A stretch of 64,000 nucleotides of DNA, from contig CP047920.1 in assembly GCA_010202645.1 (NCBI GenBank), positions 682,001-746,000 of the forward strand. The letters are read 5' to 3'. The notes under the pieces were generated by a model. It searched no databases. It had not been told where the DNA came from and saw only the letters and a program-made list of their open reading frames with translations. Position numbers and translations under genes: made by a program. This document shows, in pieces, positions 54,914 to 63,153 of this stretch (the stretch's first letter is position 1; every line of letters starts with the position of its first letter). The stretch is from Candidatus Saccharibacteria bacterium oral taxon 488 (GTDB taxonomy: Bacteria > Patescibacteriota > Saccharimonadia > Saccharimonadales > Saccharimonadaceae).

Positions 54914-55072
54914 CTAGGCCACCAGCTCCACATCTTCTTCATCTAGTAGCTCCAGCCGCCGCATCACCAACGAACGTAGCTCCTCGCACGTCCGCCGGCG
55001 CTGCCATGTCCGCAGCCGATCATTATTGACCGCAGCTAAAAATTGCCCGAGCTCGTGCTCAGTGATATCCAT
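54914..55072 (-). CDS. 52-residue acidic small protein
   Basis: MDITEHELGQFLAAVNNDRL opens the protein; a basic stretch TWQRRRTC and an acidic end LELLDEEDVELVA follow, giving one amphipathic helical protein. AAAGG is 8 bases before ATG and a clear promoter (55109-55137) stands 40 bases upstream, which supports it as a gene. No family recognised; size and charge would suit an antitoxin or regulator. Confidence 0.6.
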   Translation of the reverse strand: MDITEHELGQFLAAVNNDRLRTWQRRRTCEELRSLVMRRLELLDEEDVELVA

Positions 55073-55108
55073 GTTGTTGCCTTTCTGTGTTTGTTAAACT
55101 GTGGCTCT

Positions 55109-55137
55109 ACTATAGCACACATTTGACATAAGTGCAA
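55109..55137 (-). promoter_or_regulatory. Promoter of the 52-residue protein gene
   Basis: TTGCAC (55137-55132), 17-base spacer, TATAGT (55114-55109) with TGC directly before the -10. Leader of about 30 bases before the ATG. Confidence 0.65.
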
Positions 55138-55232
55138 TAGTATGACAGCTTGTACAATCGCTCAACATCACCTATCATCTTCCCTCGGCAAACCGCTTGT
55201 GATAAACTGGAGGGAGAGGATTTTACACAAAC

Positions 55233-55964
55233 ATGACCCCGGCTATTATTTCATCACTCGCCATCGTCGCCTTCTCAGCACTGATCCACGCTAGTTTTCA
55301 GCTCAGCGTCAGCGTCTTGACCTTGCTCAGTGGCCATTCCCTCGGCAAGCAAACCGCTCGCCGAAAAGTGTTGCGACTGATGAACGGATTTGTGTGTGGA
55401 GTGTTGGTGCTGACAGCGCTGCTGATATCAGCAATCGTCTACTACCTGTCGCTGGTCATTCATCATGCCGCTCAGGCCGAGCAGCTGGTAGCGGCCACCG
55501 TCTGTGGGCTGATGGTCGGGCTGGGCGTGGCGACTTGGGCAGTGTACTACCGACGAGGCGAAGGTACAGCCTTGTGGCTGCCGCGCAGCTTCGCGACCTA
55601 CCTATCAAAGCGCTCAAAAGCGACGCGTCACAGTGCCGAGGCCTTTAGTCTCGGGATGGCGAGCGTGGTGGCCGAGTTACTGTTTATCATCGGGCCGATG
55701 ACAGCAGCGGGGCTGGCAACCGTCCTACTACCATCAACCGAGTGGCGCCTCATCGCCATCGCCCTCTACGTCGTCATATCGCTGCTATCACTGGTCGTCG
55801 TCTTGGTGCTGGTCGGTAGCGGCCATTCCCTCGCCCATTTGCAACAGTGGCGGATGGCGCATAAACGTTTCTTGCAATTCGCGGCCGGCGGCAGCTTGAT
55901 CATCTTGGGCGGCTTTTTATTCGTTGATCGAGTGCTCGGCATCGTCAGCTACGGAGGTTTTTGA
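55233..55964 (+). CDS. Six-helix membrane protein
   Basis: 243 residues with helices near 5-35, 48-75, 85-107, 135-160, 170-195 and 210-235. The fourth (GMASVVAELLFIIGPMTAAG) has a conserved-looking Glu in the membrane, and the second half repeats the layout of the first, as in small transporters such as LysE-type proteins. I cannot assign a family. The stop overlaps the next ATG (TGATG). Likely a membrane partner of the two downstream genes. Confidence 0.65.
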   Translation: MTPAIISSLAIVAFSALIHASFQLSVSVLTLLSGHSLGKQTARRKVLRLMNGFVCGVLVLTALLISAIVYYLSLVIHHAAQAEQLVAATVCGLMVGLGVATWAVYYRRGEGTALWLPRSFATYLSKRSKATRHSAEAFSLGMASVVAELLFIIGPMTAAGLATVLLPSTEWRLIAIALYVVISLLSLVVVLVLVGSGHSLAHLQQWRMAHKRFLQFAAGGSLIILGGFLFVDRVLGIVSYGGF

Positions 55965-56263
55965 TGTCAGAAGGGCACCCAAACCGACCAATCATCGATG
56001 TTGTCAAGCGCGGCAAGCGGCCGAGCGAAGAGTTTGACCCAACGAAACTCCACCACTCTATCATGGCGACCTGCCTGAGTATCCGCACACCCGAAGGCCA
56101 AGCTGATGATATCGCCAAGTCAGTCACCCTCGGCGTGATGAGCTGGTGCGAGACCCGACCAGAAATTACCACAAACGACATCCGACACCGCGCGACGCAG
56201 CTGCTACAGAAACTACACACCGACGCAGCATTTGTTTATCAACACCATAAGACGATCATGTAG
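55964..56263 (+). CDS. Stand-alone ATP-cone domain protein
   Basis: 99 residues. ATP-cone: IIDVVKRGKRPSEEFDPTKL, HHSIMATCLSIRTPE, and the closing helix pattern. ATP-cones are allosteric ATP/dATP sensors in ribonucleotide reductases and NrdR; here the domain stands alone, without the NrdR zinc ribbon. GGAGGT is 5 bases before ATG, in the end of the membrane protein gene. It may sense nucleotide level for its operon partners. Confidence 0.82.
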   Translation: MSEGHPNRPIIDVVKRGKRPSEEFDPTKLHHSIMATCLSIRTPEGQADDIAKSVTLGVMSWCETRPEITTNDIRHRATQLLQKLHTDAAFVYQHHKTIM

Positions 56264-56270
56264 GGGGCAC

Positions 56271-57647
56271 ATGGCACAAAAACCAACTTTTGACTATGAT
56301 GTAATTGTTATCGGCAGCGGCGCTGGCGGTTCACCGGCCGCAACTGTCTTGGCGCGCGCTGGCAAGAAAGTCGCCATCATCGAGCGCGGTACCTTTGGCG
56401 GCGAATCTCCGAACTGGGGCGACATTCCGACTGGTGCCCTGCTCTATACCGCCGACGTCTATCACGAGGCTAAAACAGCAGCCAAGTTCGGCCTGCGCAC
56501 CAGTACAGTCGGCTATAATTATCCATCGCTCCTCGCCTGGAAAGACACCGCCATCAAGCGCACCGGCACCGGCGGCAACCGCAGTTACTACGAGAAACAA
56601 GGCATCAGCGTCTTTACCGGTAGCGCCCACTTTCTCAGTCCCAACGAGATTACCGTCAATCGCCGCCACTTATCCGCGCGCAAATTCCTGATCGCCAGCG
56701 GCTCAACCTGGCGCGATGATCACATCCCGGGCCTCGACGAAGTGGCCCATCACACGCCACAAACCATCCTCTCGCTCAAGCGCCCGCCCAAAACACTGTT
56801 CGTTGTCGGCTCTGGCACGACAGTGATGGAGTTGGCATATTTATTCTCGACCTTTGGCAGCAAGGTGTATGTCGCCGAGACCGCCGGGCGCATCTTGCCC
56901 GAGTTTGACCAGGAAGTTGGCGAGCTGATCGCCGCTGACGCCAAGGCACAGCGCGGTATGAACATCCTCACCCAGACAAAGCTGGTCGCCGTCCAGAAAG
57001 ACGGCATCGCAAAGCGCGTCACCTACGCTCGTGGCGGCCAGCAGCATTCAGTGCGCGTTGATGAAATCCTCGTCGCCGACGACCGCCTACCGACGACCGA
57101 CATTGGCCTAGAAAATGCGGGCGTAGCATATACTGAACATGGCATTCAAGTCAGCGAAGCGATGCAGACTTCGGCACGGCACATCTTTGCGGCTGGCAGC
57201 GTCGTTGACCTTCAGGCACAGACACACACCATTCTCAGCCACAGCCGCACCGCTGCACACAACTTACTACACCGTAATTTCATCGCGCTTGACGATAGGC
57301 CGCGTTTGACGATCGCCTTCACCGACCCGCAGATCGCCCGAACGGGACTAGACGAGGACGACTGTCTGCGCCGTGATTTGAAAGTAAGTATTGCCCTTGC
57401 GCCACTGACCTTGACCGTTCGCAGCAACATCACCGACCGACGCAGTGGGTTCGTCAAATTGATCAGCGACAAAAAAGGCGTCCTGCTCGGCGCCACCATC
57501 GTCGCACCAGGCGCTAGCGACTTGATGACTGGCCTCAGCCTCGCCATCCGCCACGGCCTGACCGCCAAACAACTGATGAGCACACCAAACTGTTTCACTG
57601 CCTGGTCAGAGGCCGTGCGCATTGCGGCGGGGAAATTGGCAGCGTGA
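56271..57647 (+). CDS. Flavoprotein of the disulfide reductase family lacking redox cysteines
   Basis: About 458 residues. FAD-binding YDVIVIGSGAGGSPAATVLA, NAD-binding LFVVGSGTTVMELAYLFSTF and a C-terminal dimer domain as in dihydrolipoamide dehydrogenase and mercuric reductase. The active-site disulfide (usual pattern GGxCxNxGC) reads GGESPNWGD: Ser46 and Asp51 replace both Cys. The C-terminal His-Glu pair is also altered (NCFTAWSE). So it cannot reduce disulfides in the normal way; NAD(P)H oxidation or a sensor role is possible. AGGGGG precedes ATG at 56271, 7 bases after the ATP-cone gene. Confidence 0.85.
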   Translation: MAQKPTFDYDVIVIGSGAGGSPAATVLARAGKKVAIIERGTFGGESPNWGDIPTGALLYTADVYHEAKTAAKFGLRTSTVGYNYPSLLAWKDTAIKRTGTGGNRSYYEKQGISVFTGSAHFLSPNEITVNRRHLSARKFLIASGSTWRDDHIPGLDEVAHHTPQTILSLKRPPKTLFVVGSGTTVMELAYLFSTFGSKVYVAETAGRILPEFDQEVGELIAADAKAQRGMNILTQTKLVAVQKDGIAKRVTYARGGQQHSVRVDEILVADDRLPTTDIGLENAGVAYTEHGIQVSEAMQTSARHIFAAGSVVDLQAQTHTILSHSRTAAHNLLHRNFIALDDRPRLTIAFTDPQIARTGLDEDDCLRRDLKVSIALAPLTLTVRSNITDRRSGFVKLISDKKGVLLGATIVAPGASDLMTGLSLAIRHGLTAKQLMSTPNCFTAWSEAVRIAAGKLAA

Positions 57648-57762
57648 TGACGGGGTGGTATGATCGCTCCATGACTATGACGCGGTAAAGATAACCTCGT
57701 TCGATATCACTGCTGGATCACAGCTATACCTTGACTGGATCGATGAGACATGTAGATGAATG

Positions 57763-58317
57763 CTAAACAAGAGCATTCTCAACAATGTATTGAGAGGCCT
57801 CTGCAGATTTCTCTTTCCACAGACAATCCTTTAAGGCCGCACCCCCGAGAAGTTTCCTTCTAACACTGAAAAAAGTTAATAAATCCCAGGGATCGGGCTT
57901 CTCCCCGTCCAAACGTTGCATCTGCACATCATGAAGTAAACCTACCAGCGGCGATACTCTATTACTATCAAACTGAAAGGTCGGATAAAGGTGATATCCG
58001 TGATCAGGAACTGCAAGAACGCTACCGCGGCGCACCGCAGCAAGTGTAATGCTGGAAGCATACTCCCCACCACCAAGTTCTTTGACAGCCTCTTCTGTCG
58101 TCAGGAATTGATTTTCTTTCAAGAGTTGATTTCTCGCCTCATTGGCGCGTGCAATTGCCCCGAGGTACATCTGATACTCTGGCGACCTCGAATTACTCAA
58201 ACCATCAGAGCAACTCTCTCTAAAATCTCTATCAATCTGACTCCTCCACCGGGCATCGATTTCTGGAGGAAACTGTCTAGTGGATAGTTGAGGCAATGAA
58301 CCTAGACGCTCTGTCAT
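57763..58317 (-). CDS. Antitoxin-like protein (MbcA/ParS-type C-terminal domain)
   Basis: 184 residues. The C-terminal half has the pattern of Xre/MbcA/ParS toxin-binding domains: VLAVPDHGYHLYPTFQFDS, a VSPLVGLLHDVQ helix, then PWDLLTFFSVRRKLLGGAAL and KDCL. Before it, FLTTEEAVKELGGGEYASSI may be a helix-turn-helix. No RES-type toxin gene is beside it. TATATT is 8 bases before ATG. Confidence 0.6.
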   Translation of the reverse strand: MTERLGSLPQLSTRQFPPEIDARWRSQIDRDFRESCSDGLSNSRSPEYQMYLGAIARANEARNQLLKENQFLTTEEAVKELGGGEYASSITLAAVRRGSVLAVPDHGYHLYPTFQFDSNRVSPLVGLLHDVQMQRLDGEKPDPWDLLTFFSVRRKLLGGAALKDCLWKEKSAEASQYIVENALV

Positions 58318-58400
58318 GATGTTCTAATATAGCACGGCCAGATCAAAAAGGCTAGACGTAGGCTACCGCAGCCAATTTACACCACGACTTCACATGTATC

Positions 58401-58431
58401 AAAAACAAAAACGACCTCAACTCATGAGGCC
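58401..58431 (-). terminator. Terminator after tRNA-fMet
   Basis: On the - strand GGCCTCA, five-base loop, TGAGGTC, then GTTTTTGTTTTT. Strong stem and T-run 18 bases after the tRNA. Confidence 0.85.
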
Positions 58432-58448
58432 GAAGAATCAACGAAACG

Positions 58449-58525
<77 letters not shown>

Positions 58526-58553
58526 GCACATTGTCTATCTTAGCAAACACGAA

Positions 58554-58994
58554 TTATTTTTGCAAGTTCTGACTCGTCCGCCGCGCGCCAAAGAGGAAAT
58601 TGACCCACTGCTGGAAGTTACTGGTCGGTTGTTTTTGCGACGTATTGTGGGCGGTCGGTTGCTGCTTGGCTGCGTCGGTTGATGGCACGATCAGTAGCTT
58701 TTCGCCGGGCGAGCCGCGGCCCAGGCGCTGGCGCACCGCGAGATCAAGGTACTCATCACTCTCATAATATTTCGATTCGTACGCCAGCAGCTCAGTGCGC
58801 AATTTCTCGACCGTCAGCTGATACTTTTTTTGATCAACCATCTGTTGCAGTTCATAATTACGCTGCATCGACTCAATCGACCCCCACGCCCAACTCAGCG
58901 CGATCAGCGCCGCCGCCGCAACCACAACATTATTCAGCGTCAAATAATCGTGACGCACGTGGTACCAAAATCGTTTGAGTTTCAGCATGTTCAT
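58554..58994 (-). CDS. Septum formation protein of the DivIC/FtsB type
   Basis: 146 residues. Short cytoplasmic start, one membrane helix (NNVVVAAAALIALSWAWG), a coiled coil (YELQQMVDQKKYQLTVEKLR) and the conserved SDEYLDLAVRQRLGRGSPGE, as in DivIC/FtsB, which links early and late divisome parts. The C-terminal 40 residues are Gln/Thr/Ser-rich. A GATAAA box is about 6 bases before ATG. Confidence 0.82.
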   Translation of the reverse strand: MNMLKLKRFWYHVRHDYLTLNNVVVAAAALIALSWAWGSIESMQRNYELQQMVDQKKYQLTVEKLRTELLAYESKYYESDEYLDLAVRQRLGRGSPGEKLLIVPSTDAAKQQPTAHNTSQKQPTSNFQQWVNFLFGARRTSQNLQK

Positions 58995-59093
58995 GTTGGT
59001 TTTATCAGAAGGTATGGCTATATTATGAGGGGTCGGGTGGGGTTAGTCAAGATGGGTATACTCAAAGGATGCTATTGGATGTGTAAAATCAGG

Positions 59094-59504
59094 TCAGTCT
59101 TCTACAAGCATACTTCTGCGAGGAGTTCGGCCTTGATGACTTATGTAGTTATTCTTCAAGTCCTCCAAGGTTGCCAAGCCTTCGGGAGGATATATTCGAG
59201 GTCTGATAGCCCTCTTTTCTTGCATGGACTCTTCTCTTTGCCGTCTCTCTATTTTGGATATCCTACGTCTTCGCCCTGTCAATGAAGGGTTGGGTAAAGG
59301 AGTTCTTTGAAAAGCAGCACGCCTTCTCCACCCTCTGCCGGAAGGTTCACTATTTACTGCACTCAGAGCTTCCTTCCCAAGCTGTCTCTCGCACGGATAT
59401 GGCTGTCCGCATTCTCTGCACTTCGCTGTCTCCACCCCTCCGTCTGCTGGCGCCACCTGCTGTTCTTGTACTGATGACTGATTTGGATATAAATGCTCCG
59501 TCAT
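59094..59504 (-). CDS. Hypothetical small basic protein
   Basis: About 136 residues, hydrophilic. One CxxC-like stretch (AKCRECGQPYPCERQ) could bind zinc. Then an Arg-rich middle (SLTGRRRRISKIERRQREES) and a YPPEGLATLEDLKNNYISHQ end. Start at 59504, where TACAAT ends 8 bases upstream; the ATG at 59522 lies before the box. Family unknown. Confidence 0.5.
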   Translation of the reverse strand: MTEHLYPNQSSVQEQQVAPADGGVETAKCRECGQPYPCERQLGKEALSAVNSEPSGRGWRRRAAFQRTPLPNPSLTGRRRRISKIERRQREESMQEKRAIRPRIYPPEGLATLEDLKNNYISHQGRTPRRSMLVED

Positions 59505-59601
59505 AATACTTGATTGTAGCATGAATGGTTAAAAATGGGGAGGGACTAGCTCGTAGCAACCTAGCAAAATTACTAGTCCATTTCGGTCGCCCGTAGTAAG
59601 C

Positions 59602-60375
59602 TCAGTGCACCAGTTCCATAAACTCGGAAGAGTTCACATATTCAAAATCATGTGCCAGATGGTCACTCAGGAGGTTGTTAACATTCAAAGGCCGTGGCAC
59701 CGCAGCACCGAGATATATAGCTGCGATGAGCGCCGTCGATAGGCTGTGGCGAAGATTGAGTACAGCAAGCTTTTCAAAAATATCCGCCTGATGTGTTTCG
59801 AGGTAGGTTTTGTGTAGCTTGGTCATCGAGCATTTCGCGAGTTCTGGCTGCGTCACGTCAAGCCCCAGATCCTCAGCCACATCGACGAGGCGCCGGCTGG
59901 CTATCGGCGTCAGACGATCAATATCGTACCTCGTGTCAACTACCGCCCTATTTTGCCGCCGCTCTCTCCACTTGTTGTACAGCCAATCCACCTGTTCTGT
60001 TGCAATTGGCGACGACCGTTTCAGTACTGACAAATCGGCACAGAGTTGGTGGCCTGCAAAGGTCACGCCGGACAATGTCCGTGAGGAAGCGATATCTGAC
60101 TCGATCATCTCCAGAAGCCGCGGCGCCTCGTCTTCTGATTCCAGATAGACCGACTTGAATCCAAATTCAAGCAGGCTCTGATCCTCTAGCGAATCAACAT
60201 GCGCAAGGTCAATGATGGCCCATGAGTAGCAAAATGGTTTTGATGCTCCCCGAACCCGGAAATTCTTTGTCCACTCAACATCGAGCGCAGCAACGAGACT
60301 TCGTTCTCGACCAAAAGGGCGCTCTCGTTCACCAAACGGGCGTTCCGCCCACTGCAAGTTTGTTCTCAGGTGCAT
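59602..60375 (-). CDS. DnaQ-like 3'-5' exonuclease fold protein, degenerate
   Basis: 257 residues. AALDVEWTKNF fits the DxE first motif of DEDD exonucleases, VTFAGHQLCADLSVLKR the second motif with Asp, and DVAEDLGLDV the helix before the third. The third-motif Asp is not found in LRHSLSTALIAAIYL, so activity may be lost. N-terminus has a repeated ERPFG element (ERPFGERERPFGRERS). The first 42 bases recur as a repeat at 61160-61203. Assignment moderate. Confidence 0.55.
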   Translation of the reverse strand: MHLRTNLQWAERPFGERERPFGRERSLVAALDVEWTKNFRVRGASKPFCYSWAIIDLAHVDSLEDQSLLEFGFKSVYLESEDEAPRLLEMIESDIASSRTLSGVTFAGHQLCADLSVLKRSSPIATEQVDWLYNKWRERRQNRAVVDTRYDIDRLTPIASRRLVDVAEDLGLDVTQPELAKCSMTKLHKTYLETHQADIFEKLAVLNLRHSLSTALIAAIYLGAAVPRPLNVNNLLSDHLAHDFEYVNSSEFMELVH

Positions 60376-60377
60376 CG
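60334..60377. repeat. 44-bp direct repeat, copy 1 (copy 2 at 61160-61203)
   Basis: Same orientation, 40 of 44 positions equal. Copy 1 covers the start codon and first 13 codons of the exonuclease-like gene. In copy 2 the same reading (MHLRTNLQ) meets a stop at once, so it is a fossil or recombination scar. Confidence 0.8.
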
Positions 60378-60572
60378 ACTTATGTATTCTCCTAGAGACG
60401 ATTTTAACTCACATAGATGCTTTTACCAAGGCTTTAGAAAATGGTTACCTGAAGGGATAATTTACGAATCTTGATAGCACAAAACTCCGGCTTAAGGACA
60501 CTATTTCTTCGTACCCAAAGACTCAAGTAGCTATTGCTTTATTTGCGCAGCTAGCTTATATTTACAGTAAAT

Positions 60573-61007
60573 ATGAGCTCAGAATTCAAGCTATTGCCGC
60601 GTTTCGACCTAGGACAAACACATCCCCTTGGCTCCAATCCGCTGGACGACTCCAAGAAGGAGAACGCAGCGATGACTAGTGATGCTGCAACAGCTGAGTC
60701 ATGGACAAGTTATAACTTGCCACACATCGAAGCTCTTAAAAGCAAGGCCCACGAACCTGGAATTCCTTGGCTTGTTAAGGTTTTTCGAGTATGGCGCGCA
60801 AATAGGGCTATCGAGAAGCGCAACAATAAGACTTTTTCGAATATCGGCGTTGCCACCATCAACGCCCTAGAGAGCGGTCGTACCGACGGAAAGCGCCTAG
60901 TCATCTTCGAGAGGGGTGATGATGGGAGAGAAGAAGTGGTATTTGAGCCCACTATACCTTATCCAAAGCTTCGCCAAGAAGGTCGGCATAGCAGCCAGCA
61001 GCGATGA
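60573..61007 (+). CDS. Hypothetical protein
   Basis: 144 residues, soluble: a polar start (SSEFKLLPRFDLGQTHPLGS), helical middle (IPWLVKVFRVWRANRAIEKR) and a strand-rich end (KRLVIFERGDDGREEVVFEP). The codon pattern and lack of stops suggest coding. TATATT ends 10 bases before ATG. The 197 bases before it hold nothing I can name. No family recognised. Confidence 0.45.
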   Translation: MSSEFKLLPRFDLGQTHPLGSNPLDDSKKENAAMTSDAATAESWTSYNLPHIEALKSKAHEPGIPWLVKVFRVWRANRAIEKRNNKTFSNIGVATINALESGRTDGKRLVIFERGDDGREEVVFEPTIPYPKLRQEGRHSSQQR

Positions 61008-61159
61008 TAAACCTGCTCGACATATTATAACTTGCCCCGACCTTCCCCCACCAGTAACTTCACTGGAATATGCCGACTTAGCTACTCCGAGCTCCGCGAT
61101 AACCAGAAGCTATCTCCTCAAAGATTTCTGCACAGCCTCAGCGGCGAAGCGGATCGGGT

Positions 61160-61203
61160 AAACGAGCGTTCTGCCTATTGCAAGTTTGTTCTCAGGTGCA
61201 TCG
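61160..61203. repeat. 44-bp direct repeat, copy 2
   Basis: Matches 60334-60377 at 40 of 44 positions. It lies in the 230 bases between the 144-residue gene and the 67-residue gene, where no other feature is seen. Confidence 0.8.
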
Positions 61204-61239
61204 TCGTGTTTGTCAAATGAATGCTGATTTTTCTTTTTC

Positions 61240-61443
61240 TTAATCATTTTCTATTAATTGCTTAGGAATAGACAGTGTGCCACTGCTATCAATATTTAAC
61301 TTTCCAGCTTCAACAGCATCCCAAAGAATACGCGTGGCGCTTTCTTCAGTAACTCCACGTCCTACGAGCGCCCCCAGAGCATGGCTGAAATCAACATCAC
61401 CAGCACTAACATGATCTGTCTCTGGAAGCTTCAGATCCTCCAT
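61240..61443 (-). CDS. Hypothetical 67-residue protein
   Basis: Acidic, helical: DFSHALGALVGRGVTEESAT, RILWDAVEAGKLNIDSSG. GGAGGT is 4 bases before ATG. Lies right after tRNA-Ile2 on the same strand, with no terminator between, so tRNA and gene may share a transcript. Family unknown. Confidence 0.55.
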   Translation of the reverse strand: MEDLKLPETDHVSAGDVDFSHALGALVGRGVTEESATRILWDAVEAGKLNIDSSGTLSIPKQLIEND

Positions 61444-61471
61444 ATTACCTCCATTTACTTGGGTGATTTCG

Positions 61472-61547
61472 TGGTGGGGGTGGCTGGGATCGAACCAGCG
61501 ACCAACAGGTTATGAGCCCGCTGCTCTAACCGCTGAGCTACACCCCC
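61472..61547 (-). tRNA. tRNA-Ile2 (anticodon CAT, lysidine type)
   Basis: Acceptor GGGGGTG with CACCCCC, D arm GCTC/GAGC, anticodon loop CTCATAA, variable and T arm TTGGTCGCTGGTTCGATC, CCA encoded. The region from the D-loop to the T arm (AGCGGTTAGAGCAG, TTGGTCGCTGGTTC) is close to E. coli tRNA-Ile2, so I assign it as the TilS substrate that reads AUA. The other two CAT tRNAs here are elongator and initiator Met. Confidence 0.8.
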
Positions 61548-61614
61548 ATGAGCGATATTATACCGTAAAAGCGGCCAAGTGAGAAGTGCCGTCAATTCCC
61601 CCCACTACCGACCG

Positions 61615-61989
61615 TCAAGCAGCTCGCGCGTTCCTGAATGCAGCGCGCGCCATCGCAGCCCCACGCCTACTAATTTCTCCCCATTTATCATCCGACGGCT
61701 GCTCTTGCTCTGATGCATAGGCCAACATAGCATCCCCAGTACGTGTATCAAACGCTGCAAGATCACTGCGCCGACGAGGTCGTGGCTTCTCATCCGCAGG
61801 GACGTTCTGACCAGACGATAGCTGGCTATTCGAGGGAGCGTTCTGATAAGACGGCGGTTTAAGCCCAAGTGCCCATCGCGCTTCATAATATGAACAGCCT
61901 GTTTTATCGACAAGTTCATCAACCTTCTTCCACTCCTCCGCGGTCAATTCACAGTCCCACTCATCACCAACCTGCAACAGTTCATCCAT
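61615..61989 (-). CDS. Hypothetical protein
   Basis: 124 residues. N-terminal helical part (CELTAEEWKKVDELVDKTGC, SYYEARWALGLKPPSY) looks like a small UBA-like or helix-hairpin domain; the rest is polar and probably disordered with a basic patch (RPRRRSDL) and Ala/Arg-rich end. GATATT ends 8 bases before ATG. Family unknown. Confidence 0.5.
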   Translation of the reverse strand: MDELLQVGDEWDCELTAEEWKKVDELVDKTGCSYYEARWALGLKPPSYQNAPSNSQLSSGQNVPADEKPRPRRRSDLAAFDTRTGDAMLAYASEQEQPSDDKWGEISRRGAAMARAAFRNARAA

Positions 61990-62053
61990 AATTATTAAAT
62001 ATCACATTTTACTCATAAAAGCAAGGCTATCTCGGTGGCACAACCCCTACCAC

Positions 62054-62083
62054 AAAAAGACTCCCGCATGAGCGAGAGTCTTT
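62054..62083 (-). terminator. Terminator after the 68-residue protein gene
   Basis: On the - strand AAAGACTC, interior TCGC/GCGG-like part with loop, GAGTCTTT, then TTGTGG. It lies 58 bases past the stop at 62141. Confidence 0.7.
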
Positions 62084-62140
62084 GAGGCACCTGTTTGTTT
62101 GATACCATTGTACCGGTAACCAGGTGTATAATGCAAGTGC

Positions 62141-62347
62141 TTATTTCTTCTTTTTGATCGTCAAAAAGCCGTTGCGTGGATTTTCGGTAACGATTCGATC
62201 ATCTGGCAAGTCGCATGGCTCGCCCTTGGCGTTCTTTTCAACCTTGGCGAAAAAATAAATCGTCTGCGTTTTGCCACCGCGCAGCGTGACTTCGGTTTTA
62301 TGCAAGTAGTATGTAATGCCTTTTGAGTTTGTGTGCTTATAAGCCAT
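62141..62347 (-). CDS. Conserved small basic protein
   Basis: 68 residues: MAYKHTNSKGITYYLHKTEV, TLRGGKTQTIYFFAKVEKNA, RIVTENPRNGFLTIKKKK. Small proteins of this form are common in Saccharibacteria and other CPR as I recall, with unknown role; the basic tail suggests nucleic acid binding. AGGAGG is 7 bases before ATG and TATAAT directly upstream of that, so the leader is very short. Own terminator downstream. Confidence 0.75.
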   Translation of the reverse strand: MAYKHTNSKGITYYLHKTEVTLRGGKTQTIYFFAKVEKNAKGEPCDLPDDRIVTENPRNGFLTIKKKK

Positions 62348-62410
62348 TCGTATACCTCCTGTTAGTATTATACTATTCTAGATTAGCGTCTCTGTTAACC
62401 CCTGTCAAGC

Positions 62411-63073
62411 CTAAAGCGGTTTTTGACGATACCGAAGCAGCAGTTTCAGTACCGCCAAAACTACCAGTCGAGCAATGATAATCAGCATAATTACCCCTGT
62501 TACCACCAATGACCAGCCAGCCAAGTCCGATGACCAGAGTGGCGGCACAAATGTCTGATAATACGGCGCGGTGGATGGCGGCGTAAATTTGAGGTCAAGT
62601 GACGAGGCGGCCGGGTACTTCGCCCATTCATCATTGATGCAGCTGACGTAGCGCGGGTCGGCCGTAGCATAAAATCGCCCCCAACCACCAGCCTGTGCTC
62701 GAGCGTCGCAGACTTGGCGGACTTTGGCGACCGTGTCGTTGCTGGAACGAGAGGCTGACTTTGACTCAAATTCTTTCCAGGCCGCCTCGTAGGCCCGCTT
62801 GTACGAGTGCTCCAGAGCGATGCGTCCCGGGTCGGCGTTCATGTGCGCGACCACATAGCGCTGCAAGTCATACACCCGCCGCTCCAGCGCCCCCTCGTCG
62901 CCCTCCTTGTCGGCGTTGATGACGGCGTCACGGCGCTCGATCATGCCAATATTATTTAGCCTGAGGAATGTCGCACTGACAAACGACGCCATCACCAGTA
63001 AAATGACCAGCTGCCATGTCTTGATTTCTTCCAGCCGCCGGATCGCCCGACGCGTGCCTCGCTTATCTACCAT
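62411..63073 (-). CDS. Hypothetical two-helix membrane protein
   Basis: 220 residues. Basic start, helix 1 (WQLVILLVMASFVSATFL), an extracytoplasmic helical domain of about 130 residues with two Cys (QVCDARA and YVSCINDEW), helix 2 (AGWSLVVTGVIMLIIIARLV) and a basic end. AAGGTGG precedes ATG; TATAAT is about 19 bases upstream. Family unknown. Confidence 0.65.
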   Translation of the reverse strand: MVDKRGTRRAIRRLEEIKTWQLVILLVMASFVSATFLRLNNIGMIERRDAVINADKEGDEGALERRVYDLQRYVVAHMNADPGRIALEHSYKRAYEAAWKEFESKSASRSSNDTVAKVRQVCDARAQAGGWGRFYATADPRYVSCINDEWAKYPAASSLDLKFTPPSTAPYYQTFVPPLWSSDLAGWSLVVTGVIMLIIIARLVVLAVLKLLLRYRQKPL

Positions 63074-63153
63074 TCCCCACCTTTCTCACCTCATTATACC
63101 AAAGATACTAGGTGAATGCGACACGGGGCTAGCGTCGGTGGTATAATGACGCT

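Noticed and set aside
60916..61161. 81-codon + strand frame after the 144-residue gene
   Set aside because: Overlaps that gene and its second half shows no coding features or ribosome site.
61605..61922. 105-codon - strand frame
   Set aside because: Overlaps the better frame 61615-61989, which has a promoter box directly before its ATG.
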